This document shows positions 51,043 to 60,027 of a DNA stretch of 64,000 nt, piece by piece (the stretch's first letter is position 1; every line of letters starts with the position of its first letter). A model generated the notes under the pieces. It worked only from the letters and a program-made list of their open reading frames with translations, made no database searches and was not told the DNA's origin. The translations under genes were made by a program, and so were the position numbers. Origin of the DNA: Leucobacter celer subsp. astrifaciens (GTDB lineage: Bacteria > Actinomycetota > Actinomycetes > Actinomycetales > Microbacteriaceae); NCBI RefSeq assembly GCF_001273835.1, contig NZ_JHEI01000137.1:62001-126000 (forward strand). Reading direction: 5' to 3'.

Positions 51043-52283
51043 CCGAGGCTCAGCCGGCCCTCGTACTGGGGGACTTCGAGCACGCGCTCGACATCGTGCA
51101 CCGGGTGACTCAGCGCACGCCGCTGGAGTCGTCGCGATACCTCGCCGAGATTCTGGGCGTGCCGAAGGTCTACCTGAAGTGCGAGAACCTGCAGCGCACC
51201 GGCGCCTACAAGCTGCGCGGCGCCTACAACCGCCTCAGGCAGCTGTCCGACGAGGAGCGGGCCAGGGGAGTGGTGGCGGCGTCGGCCGGCAACCACGCTC
51301 AGGGTGTCGCCTTCGCGGCGCGAGAGCTCGGGATCAAGGCCACCATCTTCATGCCGCTCGGTGTGGCTCTGCCCAAGCTGCAGGCGACCCGCGGCTACGG
51401 CGCCGAGGTGGTGCTCGAGGGGGCGACCTTTGACGAGACCAACCGGGCGGCGCGGCAGTTCGTCGAGGACACCGGCGCGCTCTTCGTGCCCCCCTTCGAT
51501 GACCCCTCGGTGATCGTGGGCCAGGGCACGGTGGCGCTCGAGATCCTCGAGGTGGCGCCCGAGGTCGAGACCATCATCGTGCCCATCGGCGGCGGCGGAC
51601 TCATCTCGGGTGTGGCGGCCGCTGCCAAGCAGCTCGCCGAGCGCGAGGGGCGGCCCATGCGCATCATCGGTGTGCAGTCGGAGAATGCAGCTCCGTTCAA
51701 GCCGTCGCTCAAGGTCGGGCGTCCCGTGACGGTCGAGACGCGACCCACGATCGCCGACGGCATCGCGGTCGCCCGTCCGGGAGACCTCAACTTCGAGATG
51801 GTGCGCCAGTACGTCGACGAGGTCGTCACGGTGAGCGACGACGACATCGCGCGCGCCATCGTCATGCTGCTCGAGCGGGCCAAACTGGTGGTCGAACCCG
51901 CGGGCGCGGCGGGTGTCGCGGCGATTCTCGCGGGCAAGGCGCACGTGAACGGCGTCACCGCGACGATCCTCTCCGGCGGCAACATCGACCCGCTGCTGCT
52001 GCAGCGCGTGATCGGCCACGGCCTCGCCGCCTCGGCGCGGTACCTCAAGCTGCGCATCCTGCTGCCGGATGTGCCGGGCCAGCTCGTGCGCACGGCGTCG
52101 ATCGTCGCCTCGCAGAACGCGAACGTGGTCGAGGTGATCCACACCCGTCACGCGACGGAGCTGCCGGTCAGCGAGGTGGAGCTCGAGCTGCACATCGAGA
52201 CCCGCGGCAATGAGCACGGGGACGCGGTCGCCCAGGCGCTGCGCGAGGCCGGCTATACGGTGCGGGTGGGCGAGCGGTACTGA
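51039..52283 (+). CDS. ilvA: Threonine ammonia-lyase (threonine dehydratase) with ACT domain
   Basis: The PLP enzyme deaminates threonine to 2-oxobutanoate, the first step of isoleucine synthesis or of threonine breakdown. ATG 51039 overlaps the upstream stop, and AGGAAGGA lies before it. Of 414 residues, 1-320 are the catalytic domain: YLKCENLQRTGAYKLRGAYN (PLP Lys), VVAASAGNHAQGVAFAAREL and PIGGGGLISGVAAAAKQL (phosphate-binding Gly loop). The end (335-414) is an ACT-like domain, RILLPDVPGQLVRTASIVAS to VSEVELELHIETRGN, which in related short forms binds an effector. The size (about 415 residues, one ACT) resembles the catabolic/biosynthetic short class. A strong hairpin 20 bases after the stop ends the transcript. 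Confidence 0.93.
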   Translation: MTEAQPALVLGDFEHALDIVHRVTQRTPLESSRYLAEILGVPKVYLKCENLQRTGAYKLRGAYNRLRQLSDEERARGVVAASAGNHAQGVAFAARELGIKATIFMPLGVALPKLQATRGYGAEVVLEGATFDETNRAARQFVEDTGALFVPPFDDPSVIVGQGTVALEILEVAPEVETIIVPIGGGGLISGVAAAAKQLAEREGRPMRIIGVQSENAAPFKPSLKVGRPVTVETRPTIADGIAVARPGDLNFEMVRQYVDEVVTVSDDDIARAIVMLLERAKLVVEPAGAAGVAAILAGKAHVNGVTATILSGGNIDPLLLQRVIGHGLAASARYLKLRILLPDVPGQLVRTASIVASQNANVVEVIHTRHATELPVSEVELELHIETRGNEHGDAVAQALREAGYTVRVGERY

Positions 52284-52303
52284 CGACTCCCCGCCCAGCG
52301 GCC

Positions 52304-52349
52304 ATACGACGACGCCCGCCCCGGTTCTCCGGGGCGGGCGTCGTCGTAT
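52304..52349 (+). terminator. Strong stem-loop after ilvA
   Basis: A perfect 21-bp stem: ATACGACGACGCCCGCCCCG (52304-52323) plus G pairs with the complement 52329-52349, with a TTCT loop. It starts 20 bases after the ilvA stop and should also insulate the ABC operon. No T-run beyond TT. Confidence 0.88.
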
Positions 52350-52394
52350 TCGCGACCCTCGGGAATGTAGTGCTTGTGTGTCGAAATGATGTTA

Positions 52395-52426
52395 TGTAGT
52401 ATCTGCTACAAGCGTACACCCGTACG
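52395..52426 (+). promoter_or_regulatory. Two dyads upstream of the dipeptide ABC operon
   Basis: TGTAG-N6-CTACA (52395-52410) is followed two bases later by CGTAC-ACCC-GTACG (52413-52426). The second overlaps TACGAT (52423-52428), a good -10 for a start at about 52435; AAGGA at 52442 is the ribosome site. CGTACACCCGTACG resembles the TetR-type operator CGTACACTGTACG found at 62352. The RpiR or TetR regulator of this locus is the likely ligand. Confidence 0.55.
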
Positions 52427-52450
52427 ATACCGCTTCGACGCAAGGATTCG

Positions 52451-54181
52451 ATGATGAACTCCAAACGCCCTATTCGGACACCCCTCCGCGGTCGCGCGCT
52501 TCGCGCCGGCGCGGCCGTCGCAGCCGCGACGCTCGGCCTGGGCATGGTCGCCTGCGCCCCCTCCGGCAACGCGTCCTCGGGCGGGAGCGGCGGCGATCGC
52601 GCGCTCATCGCCCTGGTCCAGGAGCCCGGCGTTCTGAACTACCTGTTCGCATCCCAGAGCGGCGCTGAACTCACCCGCGCGCTCGTGCAGGAGCCGATGT
52701 TCACGATCTCGGAGTCGGGGGAGTACGAGCCCTGGCTCGCCGAGGAGATCCCCACGCTGGACAACGGCGGCATCTCCGAGGACGGCAAGACCATCACCTT
52801 CAGGATCAAGGAGGGGGTGACCTGGTCCGACGGCGAGGATTTCACCGCCGAAGATCTCGCGTTCACCGTCGCAGCGGTCCAGGATCCCGCTTCGCTGATC
52901 GTCACGGACCCGGAGTACGGCGCCATCGAATCGACGAAGGTGATCGACCCGCAGACCCTCGAGGTCGGCTTCACGACCCCGACTCCCTCATTCCTCAACC
53001 TGTTCCAGGTGACCCTTCCCGCACACGAGTTCGACTCCCCGGCGATCGAGGAGAGCGATCCGCAGGTGAGACTCCCGCTCGGCACCGGACCGTTCGTGCT
53101 CGAGGAGTGGAAGTCCGGTGACAGCATCACCCTCGATCGCAACGACGACTACTGGGTCGATCCGGAGCTTCCCAAGCTCGACGGTGTGACCGTCAAGATC
53201 ACCCCGGATCGCGAGTCCACCATGACCGCCTTCGCCGGCGGCGAGTACGACTCGGTGTTCTTCTTCACGGGCGCCGATTTCGAGAACCTCACCCAGCAGG
53301 AGGCCGACGGGGCCCCGATCACCACGAGTATCAGCGAGCAGCCCTGGTTCGTCGAGTGGCTGTGGCTGAACCACAGCGATAACGGCGAACTCGGTACACC
53401 CCATCCGGTCCTCGGCGATCCGGCGATCCGCGAGGCCATCGACCGCGGTATCGACCGGCAGGCGATCATCGACGATGTGCTCGGCGGCTTCGGCTCGCTC
53501 ACCGGGAGCTTCCTGTACTCCGGTGTCGGATCGGTGCCCTCCGAGCCGGCCGCATTCGACTCGGCGGCCGCCGCGAAGGTCCTCGACGCCGCCGGCTGGG
53601 TCCCGGGAGCCGACGGCATCCGCGAGAAAGACGGCGTGCGCGCCAGCCTCAAGTTCCAGACGATCGCCGGCGACCACGTCCGCGAACTGTACCAGCAGCT
53701 CATCCAGCAGAACCTGGCCGAGATCGGCATCGAGGTGAAGATCGAGAACGTCCCCTCGAACCGGCTCTTCGACAGCCGCGACCAGGGCGGTCTCCTCTCC
53801 ACCGGCAATTTCGACATGGCGATGTCCCGCGACGGGTACGCCCCGGATCCCACGACCTGGATCTCGCAGTTCACGACCTCCTCGATCCCGAGCGACGACA
53901 ATCCCTCCGGGATCTCCGCGACCTGGTGGAGCGATGAGGACTACGACCGGCTCGTGCAGGAGGCGTCGAGCGAGATGGACGCCGAGAAGCGCAACGCGAT
54001 CCTCGGCGAGATCAACACCCTGTTCACGGAGGAGCGGGTCGCGATCCCGCTCTACGCCGGGATCAACGGCATGGCCTGGAACTCGCGACTGACGGGGGTC
54101 GACACCGACTCCTGGTACGGCGCCTGGACGCCGATGAGCGTCGCGAACTGGGAGGTCGCCGGAGCGGGCAGCGATGGCTAG
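52451..54181 (+). CDS. ABC transporter substrate-binding lipoprotein, dipeptide/oligopeptide type
   Basis: The family 5 binding protein captures peptides or related solutes outside the membrane. The 576-residue chain has a lipoprotein signal: RGRALRAGAAVAAATLGLGM then VACAPSG, lipobox near Cys36. It continues with the typical ALIALVQEPGVLNYLFASQS, VTWSDGEDFTAEDLAFTV (SBP_bac_5 signature), FVLEEWKSGDSITLDRNDDY, IREAIDRGIDRQAIIDDVLG and ends with the short hinge and C-lobe. AAGGA precedes ATG 52451; the second ATG three bases on is also possible. Its stop overlaps the permease start by eight bases. Substrate cannot be read from sequence, but the hydrolases of the same operon suggest an N-acyl or amide compound. 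Confidence 0.92.
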   Translation: MMNSKRPIRTPLRGRALRAGAAVAAATLGLGMVACAPSGNASSGGSGGDRALIALVQEPGVLNYLFASQSGAELTRALVQEPMFTISESGEYEPWLAEEIPTLDNGGISEDGKTITFRIKEGVTWSDGEDFTAEDLAFTVAAVQDPASLIVTDPEYGAIESTKVIDPQTLEVGFTTPTPSFLNLFQVTLPAHEFDSPAIEESDPQVRLPLGTGPFVLEEWKSGDSITLDRNDDYWVDPELPKLDGVTVKITPDRESTMTAFAGGEYDSVFFFTGADFENLTQQEADGAPITTSISEQPWFVEWLWLNHSDNGELGTPHPVLGDPAIREAIDRGIDRQAIIDDVLGGFGSLTGSFLYSGVGSVPSEPAAFDSAAAAKVLDAAGWVPGADGIREKDGVRASLKFQTIAGDHVRELYQQLIQQNLAEIGIEVKIENVPSNRLFDSRDQGGLLSTGNFDMAMSRDGYAPDPTTWISQFTTSSIPSDDNPSGISATWWSDEDYDRLVQEASSEMDAEKRNAILGEINTLFTEERVAIPLYAGINGMAWNSRLTGVDTDSWYGAWTPMSVANWEVAGAGSDG

Positions 54182-55142
54182 CTACCTGATCCGTCGCCTG
54201 CTGCAGGCGGTGCCGCTGCTCATCGCGATCAGCATCGTCGTCTTCGCGCTCCTGCAGATGACACCGGGCGGGCCGCTCTCCATGGGGGAGGGCGGCTCCA
54301 ACCCGGCGGCGGCTGCGCAGATGGCGAAGATCCGCGAGCAGTACGGGCTCAACGATCCGATCCCGGTGCAGTACCTGCACTGGATCGGGGGAGTGGTCAC
54401 GGGCGACTGGGGCGATTCCTTCAAGACCGGTCAGCCCGTGCTGCAGGTGATCGGAGAGCGCGTGGGGGTCACCCTCACCGTGTCCGGGCTGGCCTTCTTG
54501 CTGTCCACGGTCATCGCCCTCATCATCGGCGTGATCGCGGCGGTCAATCGCCAGTCGGCCTTCGACTACACCACCACCGGCCTCTCGTTCATCGGGCTCG
54601 CAACGCCGAGCTTCTGGTTCGCGCTCATGCTCGTCTACGTGTTCTCGTTCCAACTCGGCTGGCTCCCCGCCTCCGGGCTGCAGGATCTGCGCGCGGGCTA
54701 CACCGGTTTCGACGGTGCGATCGACCGGATCCGCCACCTGATCCTGCCGGTCGCCGTGCTGAGCCTCGTGAGCGTTGCGAGCCTCACCAGATACGTGCGC
54801 GCGTCGATGCTCGATGTGCTCGCGCAGGACTACATCCGCACCGCTCGCGGAAGCGGTCTCGCCGAGCGGACCGTCATCGTGGGGCACGCGCTGAAGAACG
54901 CGGCGATCCCCGTGACGACCGTGGTGCTGCTCAGCATCCCGGAGATATTCCTCGGAGCGGTCATCACCGAGACCATCTTCGGCCTCCCCGGGATGGGGCG
55001 CCTCTTCATCGAGTCGGCCAATGAGCGGGACTATCCGGTGCTGCTCGGGCTGCTCATGATCGCCGCTCTGCTCGTCGTCATCGCCAACCTCGTCGCGGAC
55101 CTCGTCTACGCGCGACTCGATCCGAGGATCAGCTATGCCTAG
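54174..55142 (+). CDS. ABC transporter permease, DppB-like
   Basis: The 322-residue inner membrane subunit begins MASYLIRRLLQAVPLLIAIS and has six helices. The periplasmic-like large loop after helix 1 contains GLNDPIPVQYLHWIGGVVTG. The EAA loop is DYIRTARGSGLAERTVIVGH followed by ALKNAAIP, the contact site for the ATPase. GAVITETIFGLPGMGRLFIE is the usual C-terminal segment. All fit the DppB/OppB family. The ATG lies within the previous gene (ATGGCTAG overlap) and its end overlaps the next (ATGCCTAG), so the five transport genes are tightly coupled. Confidence 0.94.
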   Translation: MASYLIRRLLQAVPLLIAISIVVFALLQMTPGGPLSMGEGGSNPAAAAQMAKIREQYGLNDPIPVQYLHWIGGVVTGDWGDSFKTGQPVLQVIGERVGVTLTVSGLAFLLSTVIALIIGVIAAVNRQSAFDYTTTGLSFIGLATPSFWFALMLVYVFSFQLGWLPASGLQDLRAGYTGFDGAIDRIRHLILPVAVLSLVSVASLTRYVRASMLDVLAQDYIRTARGSGLAERTVIVGHALKNAAIPVTTVVLLSIPEIFLGAVITETIFGLPGMGRLFIESANERDYPVLLGLLMIAALLVVIANLVADLVYARLDPRISYA

Positions 55143-56040
55143 CCCCACCACCGGCGCGGTGGGCGCGGCCGTCGCCCGCGTCCGCCCGAGAACCTCGCGC
55201 CCAGCCGGCTTCCTGCGCCGCTTCATGCAGCACCGGCTCGCCGTCGTCGGCGCGATCATCCTGATCATCATCGTGCTCGCCGTCGCGATCGGACCGTTCC
55301 TCGTGCCGTTCGCTCCGGAGGGGGTCGACCTCGCCGCGAAGAACCAGGCTCCGTCGCTCACCCACTGGATGGGGACGGACGAGCTCGGGCGCGACCAGCT
55401 GTCCCGGGTACTGACCGGAGGACGCCTCACGCTCTCGGTCGCCGCGGCGGCGGTCATCTCCTCACTCGCCCTCGGCGTCACGGTCGGCGCCGTAGCCGGC
55501 TACTGCGGTGGCATCGTCGACAACCTCCTCATGCGGATCGTCGACGTCTTCTACTCGCTCCCGGGGCTCTTCGTCGTGATCCTGCTCGTCACGCTCATCG
55601 GCCCCAGTTTCTGGGCGATCGTCATCTCGATCGCCCTGTTCAGCTGGATGAACACGGCCCGACTCGTGCGTGCCGCCTGCCTCGCCGAGAAGCAGCAGGA
55701 GTTCGTCTCGGCGGCCCGCGGGCTCGGCGCCCGCGATCTCCGGCTCGCGACGGTGCACGTCCTGCCCGGTGCGATCACCCCGATCGTCGTCACCGCGACC
55801 CTCGGCATCGCCGCCGCGATTCTTGCGGAGTCGGCGCTGTCCTTCCTCGGCATGGGCTTCCAGCCGCCGGAGTCGACCTGGGGCGCGCTGCTGAATCAGT
55901 CCGTGAAGTCGGTCATCACGCAGGGGCACTGGTGGAGAGGATTCTTCCCCGGCCTCATGATCTTCCTCGTCGCGCTCGCCGTGAACTACATCGGCGACGG
56001 CCTCGGGGACGCACTCGATCCGCGACGGAGGAGGAACTGA
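55135..56040 (+). CDS. ABC transporter permease, DppC-like
   Basis: The 301-residue partner permease has a cytoplasmic N-terminus of about 30 residues, then the first helix AVVGAIILIIIVLAVAIGPF. DppC-type landmarks are THWMGTDELGRDQLSRVLTG, GAVAGYCGGIVDNLLMRIVD followed by VFYSLPGLFVVILL, and the EAA loop EFVSAARGLGARDLRLATVH followed by VLPGAITPIV. It should form the membrane channel with the DppB-like protein. The stop overlaps the first ATPase start by one base (TGATG). Confidence 0.94.
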   Translation: MPSPTTGAVGAAVARVRPRTSRPAGFLRRFMQHRLAVVGAIILIIIVLAVAIGPFLVPFAPEGVDLAAKNQAPSLTHWMGTDELGRDQLSRVLTGGRLTLSVAAAAVISSLALGVTVGAVAGYCGGIVDNLLMRIVDVFYSLPGLFVVILLVTLIGPSFWAIVISIALFSWMNTARLVRAACLAEKQQEFVSAARGLGARDLRLATVHVLPGAITPIVVTATLGIAAAILAESALSFLGMGFQPPESTWGALLNQSVKSVITQGHWWRGFFPGLMIFLVALAVNYIGDGLGDALDPRRRRN

Positions 56041-57047
56041 TGTCGGAATCACTGCTCAGCATCGACGGTCTCGGCGTCGAGTTCCGCTCCGAGGGCCGTC
56101 CGCTCGTCGCGGTCGACGGGGTCAGCCTCGAACTGGCGCGCGGTGAAGCGCTCGCGATCGTGGGAGAGAGCGGATCCGGGAAGTCGGTGTCGTCGCTCGC
56201 GCTCATGGGCCTGCTCCCGCGCACGGGCGTCCAGCTGTCCGGATCCGCGCGCTTCGACGGCATCGAGCTGCTCGGAGCCGATCCGCGCGCTCGCCGCATC
56301 CGCGGTGATCGCATCGCGATGATCTACCAGGACGCGATGACTGCGCTCAACCCGACCCTCACGATCGGCAAGCAGTTCTCGTTGGTGCTCCGGGCCCATG
56401 GCGAGAGACGGCGGGGCGAGATCATGGCGCGGACCATCGCGACGCTCGAGCGCGTCGGGATCTCGAACCCGAGCGAGCGCCTCGGCTCGTACCCGCACCA
56501 GTTCTCCGGAGGTCAGCTGCAGCGCATCATGATCGCGCTGGCGCTGATCGGAGAACCGGAGCTGCTGATCGCGGACGAGCCGACCACCGCGCTCGACGTC
56601 ACCGTGCAGGCCCAGATCGTCGATCTGGTGATGGGGCTCCGCGCCGAGCTGGGCATGGCGGTCATCTGGATCACCCACGACCTCAGCGTCATCGCGAGGC
56701 TCGTCGACCGCATCGCGGTCATGTATGCGGGACGGCTCGTCGAGGAGGGGCCGGTGGTCGAGGTGCTGCTCCGCCCCGCGCACCCCTACACGGCGGGCCT
56801 CATCGCCTCGCTGCCGCGGATCGACCGGCCGTCGCAGCGGCTCGAGCCGATCCCCGGCGGCCTCCCGACGGTCACCGAGTCGGAGCCGCTCTGCCGTTTC
56901 GCGGACCGCTGTCCGATGGCATCGAGTCGTTGCCGCGAGGCGCTGCCGCCCGTGGTGCGGATCGGCGCCGACCACACCGTGTCCTGCGTCCACCCGCTCA
57001 GACAGTCGGCGCCCGACCGCCGGCTCGCACACCAGGAGGCCTCATGA
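56040..57047 (+). CDS. ABC transporter ATP-binding protein, DppD-like
   Basis: The 335-residue ATPase has Walker A GESGSGKSVSSLALMG, Q-loop IAMIYQDAMTALNPT, signature FSGGQLQRIMIALALI, Walker B LLIADEPTTALDVTVQAQIV and the H-loop WITHDLSVIARL. The C-terminal extension has the oligopeptide-transporter motif of Cys residues (LCRFADRCPMASSRCREALP), which binds an iron-sulfur cluster or metal in some DppD/OppD proteins. The start ATG 56040 overlaps the DppC stop. It works as a heterodimer with the DppF-like gene that follows, with a four-base overlap. Confidence 0.94.
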   Translation: MSESLLSIDGLGVEFRSEGRPLVAVDGVSLELARGEALAIVGESGSGKSVSSLALMGLLPRTGVQLSGSARFDGIELLGADPRARRIRGDRIAMIYQDAMTALNPTLTIGKQFSLVLRAHGERRRGEIMARTIATLERVGISNPSERLGSYPHQFSGGQLQRIMIALALIGEPELLIADEPTTALDVTVQAQIVDLVMGLRAELGMAVIWITHDLSVIARLVDRIAVMYAGRLVEEGPVVEVLLRPAHPYTAGLIASLPRIDRPSQRLEPIPGGLPTVTESEPLCRFADRCPMASSRCREALPPVVRIGADHTVSCVHPLRQSAPDRRLAHQEAS

Positions 57048-58045
57048 CGAACACGTCACCCGATGTCCTCGTCCGCGTCGAGGATGTCGCGAAGGAATAC
57101 CCGATCAAGGGCGGGATCATGCGCCGCACGGTCGGCAATGTGCACGCGGTCTCCGGGGTCACCCTCGAGGTTCGGCGGGGCGAGACCCTCGGGCTCGTCG
57201 GCGAATCGGGCTCGGGCAAGTCCACCCTCGGGCGGATGCTCGTGCGGCTCGAGGAGCCGACGGCCGGTTCGATCCGGATCGGCGATTCGGATCCGGATCG
57301 TCCGCCGACCCCGGCCGAGCGTCGCCGCGCCCAGCTCGTCTTCCAGAACCCGCAGACCTCGCTCAACCCGCGGGTCAGCATCGGCAGCTCCATCGCCGAG
57401 CCGCTCCGCGTCCACCGGAGTCTTCCGGCCCGGGATATCCCGCAGCGCGTCGCGGAACTGCTCGAACTCGTCCGGCTGCAGCCCTCGTTCGCGGATCGCC
57501 TGCCGTTCGAGCTGTCCGGCGGACAGCGGCAGCGCGTCGGCATCGCTCGGGCGCTCGCCTGCGACCCCGAGTTCCTCGTGCTCGACGAGTCGATCGCCTC
57601 GCTCGACGTGTCCGTGCAGGCGCAGATCATCAACCTGCTCACGGACCTGCAGCGCGATCTGGGGTTGAGCTACGTCTTCATCACTCACGACCTGTCCGTC
57701 GCGCGGCACGTCAGCGACCGGATCGCGGTGATGTATCTCGGGCAGATCGTCGAGCTCGGGCCGGCGGAGGAGGTGATCCAGCATCCGCAGCACCCGTATA
57801 CGCGGGCTCTGCGATCGGCGATACCGGTGCCGGATCCGGAAGCCGACACCGTGCGCGACCGCATCGTGCTCGTCGGTGAGATCCCGAGCCCCGTCACCCC
57901 GCCGAGCGGCTGCCGGTTCCGCACCCGCTGCCGCTTCGCCACGGAGCTCTGCGCGGCGGAGCAGCCCGAGCTCGTCCCGCTCCCGGGCGGCGCCCCGGTA
58001 TCCGTCGCCTGCCATCACCTCTCGACCGTTCAGGAGTCCTCATGA
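57044..58045 (+). CDS. ABC transporter ATP-binding protein, DppF-like
   Basis: The 333-residue second ATPase starts at ATG 57044, with CAGGAGG upstream, inside the DppD stop. It has Walker A GESGSGKSTLGRMLVR, Q-loop AQLVFQNPQTSLNPR, signature ELSGGQRQRVGIARALA, Walker B EFLVLDESIASLDVSVQAQI and the H-loop FITHDLSVARHV. The end has the Cys-rich oligopeptide motif GCRFRTRCRFATELCAAEQP. It is the full set of an OppF/DppF protein. The stop overlaps the start of the C45 gene (ATGA), tying the hydrolase to the transporter. Confidence 0.94.
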   Translation: MTNTSPDVLVRVEDVAKEYPIKGGIMRRTVGNVHAVSGVTLEVRRGETLGLVGESGSGKSTLGRMLVRLEEPTAGSIRIGDSDPDRPPTPAERRRAQLVFQNPQTSLNPRVSIGSSIAEPLRVHRSLPARDIPQRVAELLELVRLQPSFADRLPFELSGGQRQRVGIARALACDPEFLVLDESIASLDVSVQAQIINLLTDLQRDLGLSYVFITHDLSVARHVSDRIAVMYLGQIVELGPAEEVIQHPQHPYTRALRSAIPVPDPEADTVRDRIVLVGEIPSPVTPPSGCRFRTRCRFATELCAAEQPELVPLPGGAPVSVACHHLSTVQESS

Positions 58046-59142
58046 CCGTCCATCTTCCGCGCTTCACCTTCTCCGGGTCGCCCGAGGAGATCGGCCGCCA
58101 GTACGGGTCGTCGTGCCGGGCCGGGATCCGGCGCCATCTCGACCGACTCCGCGATCGCTTCGATGCGGGCGGGATCCCCGCCGATCGCGCCGCCGAACGC
58201 TCACTCGGCTACCGCGAGGCGGTGCGCAGGGTGTCGCCCGACCTGGACGAGGAGCTGGTCGGTCTCGCCGAGGGAGCGGGCATCTCACTCGGCGAGGCCT
58301 ACCTCCTGCAGCTCCGTGCGGAGATCTACGCCGACCTCGTCGGGGATCTCGAAGCGTCCAACGAGTGCACGACCTTCGCGTTCGAGCCCGAGGCCACCGA
58401 CACCGGAACCACGTTCACCGGGCAGAACGCCGATCTCCCCGCCATGTACCGCGACCTCCTCGTGGTGGTCGAGTTCCGCCCCACGGGTGGACCGGCGATC
58501 CTCATGGTCGTGCCCGCCGGGCAGATCTCCTACATCGGGATCAACGACTCCGGGCTCTCGGCCTTCGCGAACTTCCTGACATGCGAGGGCTGGCGCACCG
58601 GGTATCCGCGGTACCTGTTCACCCGGCTCGCCCTGCAGCATCGCGACCTCGACTCCGCGGTCGCCGCGGTCGAGTCGCTCGATCGAGCGTCGTCTCGGAA
58701 CCTGCTCCTGCAGGGCGGCGGCCGGGCCGTCGACTTGGAGAACACCCCCGAGCGCATGACGCGGCTGCTCCCCGAGCAGGGGCGGATCTTCCACTCGAAC
58801 CACTACCTCTCGGACGAGCTGCGCGAAGAGGAGCGCTCGATCGGCGATCGTCTGCGGAACTCCGAGATCCGGTATCGCCGGATCGCAGAACTCGCCGGCC
58901 CCGTTTCCGGCCCGATGAGCCGCGAGCGGATCGCCGGGATCATGCGCGACCGGCAGGATCCCGAGAACGCCATCTCCGTGGAATTCGACGACCGGCACGA
59001 GTTCGGCGAGTACATGACGGTCTGCGGGGTCATCGCCGAGCCGGAGGCGGGCCTCTTGTGGGTGAGCGCCGGCCCGCCGTCTCAGCGCCCGTATGCCGCC
59101 TTCGGATTCCAGGGCGCCGATCTTCCCGACCACATCCTCTGA
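58042..59142 (+). CDS. C45-family autoproteolytic acyltransferase/hydrolase
   Basis: The 366-residue protein resembles acyl-CoA:6-aminopenicillanate acyltransferase-type enzymes (peptidase family C45, Ntn fold). These cut themselves before a Cys, which then becomes the N-terminal nucleophile. The candidate is ECTTFAFEPEA at about residue 109 (Cys), followed by TFTGQNADLPAMYRDLLVVV, the N-A-D segment of the family. The first 108 residues (FTFSGSPEEIGRQYGSSCRA, then LAEGAGISLGEAYLLQLRAE) would be the alpha subunit. No signal peptide: cytoplasmic. Family members move or remove acyl chains on amino groups. It is coupled to the ABC transporter by a four-base overlap and followed by a hydrolase, so hydrolysis of an imported N-acyl amide or peptide is likely. 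Confidence 0.85.
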   Translation: MTVHLPRFTFSGSPEEIGRQYGSSCRAGIRRHLDRLRDRFDAGGIPADRAAERSLGYREAVRRVSPDLDEELVGLAEGAGISLGEAYLLQLRAEIYADLVGDLEASNECTTFAFEPEATDTGTTFTGQNADLPAMYRDLLVVVEFRPTGGPAILMVVPAGQISYIGINDSGLSAFANFLTCEGWRTGYPRYLFTRLALQHRDLDSAVAAVESLDRASSRNLLLQGGGRAVDLENTPERMTRLLPEQGRIFHSNHYLSDELREEERSIGDRLRNSEIRYRRIAELAGPVSGPMSRERIAGIMRDRQDPENAISVEFDDRHEFGEYMTVCGVIAEPEAGLLWVSAGPPSQRPYAAFGFQGADLPDHIL

Positions 59143-59163
59143 ACTCGAACGAAGGAGCTCCTC

Positions 59164-60027
59164 ATGCGCACCACCCCGGGCCACGGCCGCAACCTCAGCT
59201 ACTACCACTTCGGCCAGACGCCGTTTTTCGCGGCGCAGACCGACCAGCGATTCTCCTACTGCCTCGCCGTGCCCGAGGGCTACGAGGAGGACGGCGACGA
59301 GGTCCTCGACCTGCTCGTCCTGGTCCACGGAACCGAGCGCAACCCGGTCGCCTATCGGGACCTCTTCACCGCGTTCGCGAACGAGCACCGATGCATCGTG
59401 CTCGCTCCGCTCTTCCCGGTCGGGATCATCGAGCCCGGCGAGCTGCACAGCTACAAGTACCTCGAGTTCCACGGGATCCGCTTCGACGAGATCCTGCTGG
59501 GCATGGTCGACGAGGTCGCCGCGCTCTACCGAGTCGACGCCGACCGCTTCATGCTGGGCGGCTTCTCGGGCGGCGGGCACTTCACGCACCGCTTCTACTA
59601 CCGGCACCCGGACCGTCTGCACGCCATCTCGATCGGGGCCCCGGGCGTCGTCACGCTCGTCGACGAGACCCGGGACTGGCCGGTCGGCACCCGGAATCTC
59701 GAGGAGGTGCTCGGACGCGGGATCCAGCTCGATGCGATGCGCGACGTCGCGGTGCAGATGCTCATCGGGGGGCTCGACACCGAGACGTGGGAGATCGCGA
59801 CCGAGCCCGGCTCGCCCTTCTACCTCCCAGGGGTGAACGACGAGCGCACGAATCGGCAGCAGAAGATGCGCGCGCTCATGGACGACTTCGCGGCGCACGG
59901 CATCGCGAGCGAGCAAGCGGTCGTGCCCGGCGTCGGACATAATGCTTATGAGATGGTCCCCGCCGTTACGGACTTCTTCGCACGGGCGCTCGCGCGGCGA
60001 CGGGACTCGGAAGGACGACATGACTGA
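59164..60027 (+). CDS. Alpha/beta hydrolase, esterase-like
   Basis: The 287-residue protein has the alpha/beta hydrolase fold: LLVLVHGTERNPVAYRDLFT (oxyanion HG), HRCIVLAPLFPVGIIEPGEL, the nucleophile elbow FMLGGFSGGGHFTHRF (Ser in GFSGGG, about residue 140), and the catalytic His in VPGVGHNAYEMVPAV near residue 260; the acid is probably the Asp of LIGGLDTETWE. It lacks a signal peptide, so it acts in the cytoplasm. AAGGAG lies five bases before the ATG. It follows the C45 gene by 21 bases and overlaps the RpiR regulator by eight bases. Ester or amide substrates brought in by the transporter are the natural guess. Confidence 0.85.
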   Translation: MRTTPGHGRNLSYYHFGQTPFFAAQTDQRFSYCLAVPEGYEEDGDEVLDLLVLVHGTERNPVAYRDLFTAFANEHRCIVLAPLFPVGIIEPGELHSYKYLEFHGIRFDEILLGMVDEVAALYRVDADRFMLGGFSGGGHFTHRFYYRHPDRLHAISIGAPGVVTLVDETRDWPVGTRNLEEVLGRGIQLDAMRDVAVQMLIGGLDTETWEIATEPGSPFYLPGVNDERTNRQQKMRALMDDFAAHGIASEQAVVPGVGHNAYEMVPAVTDFFARALARRRDSEGRHD

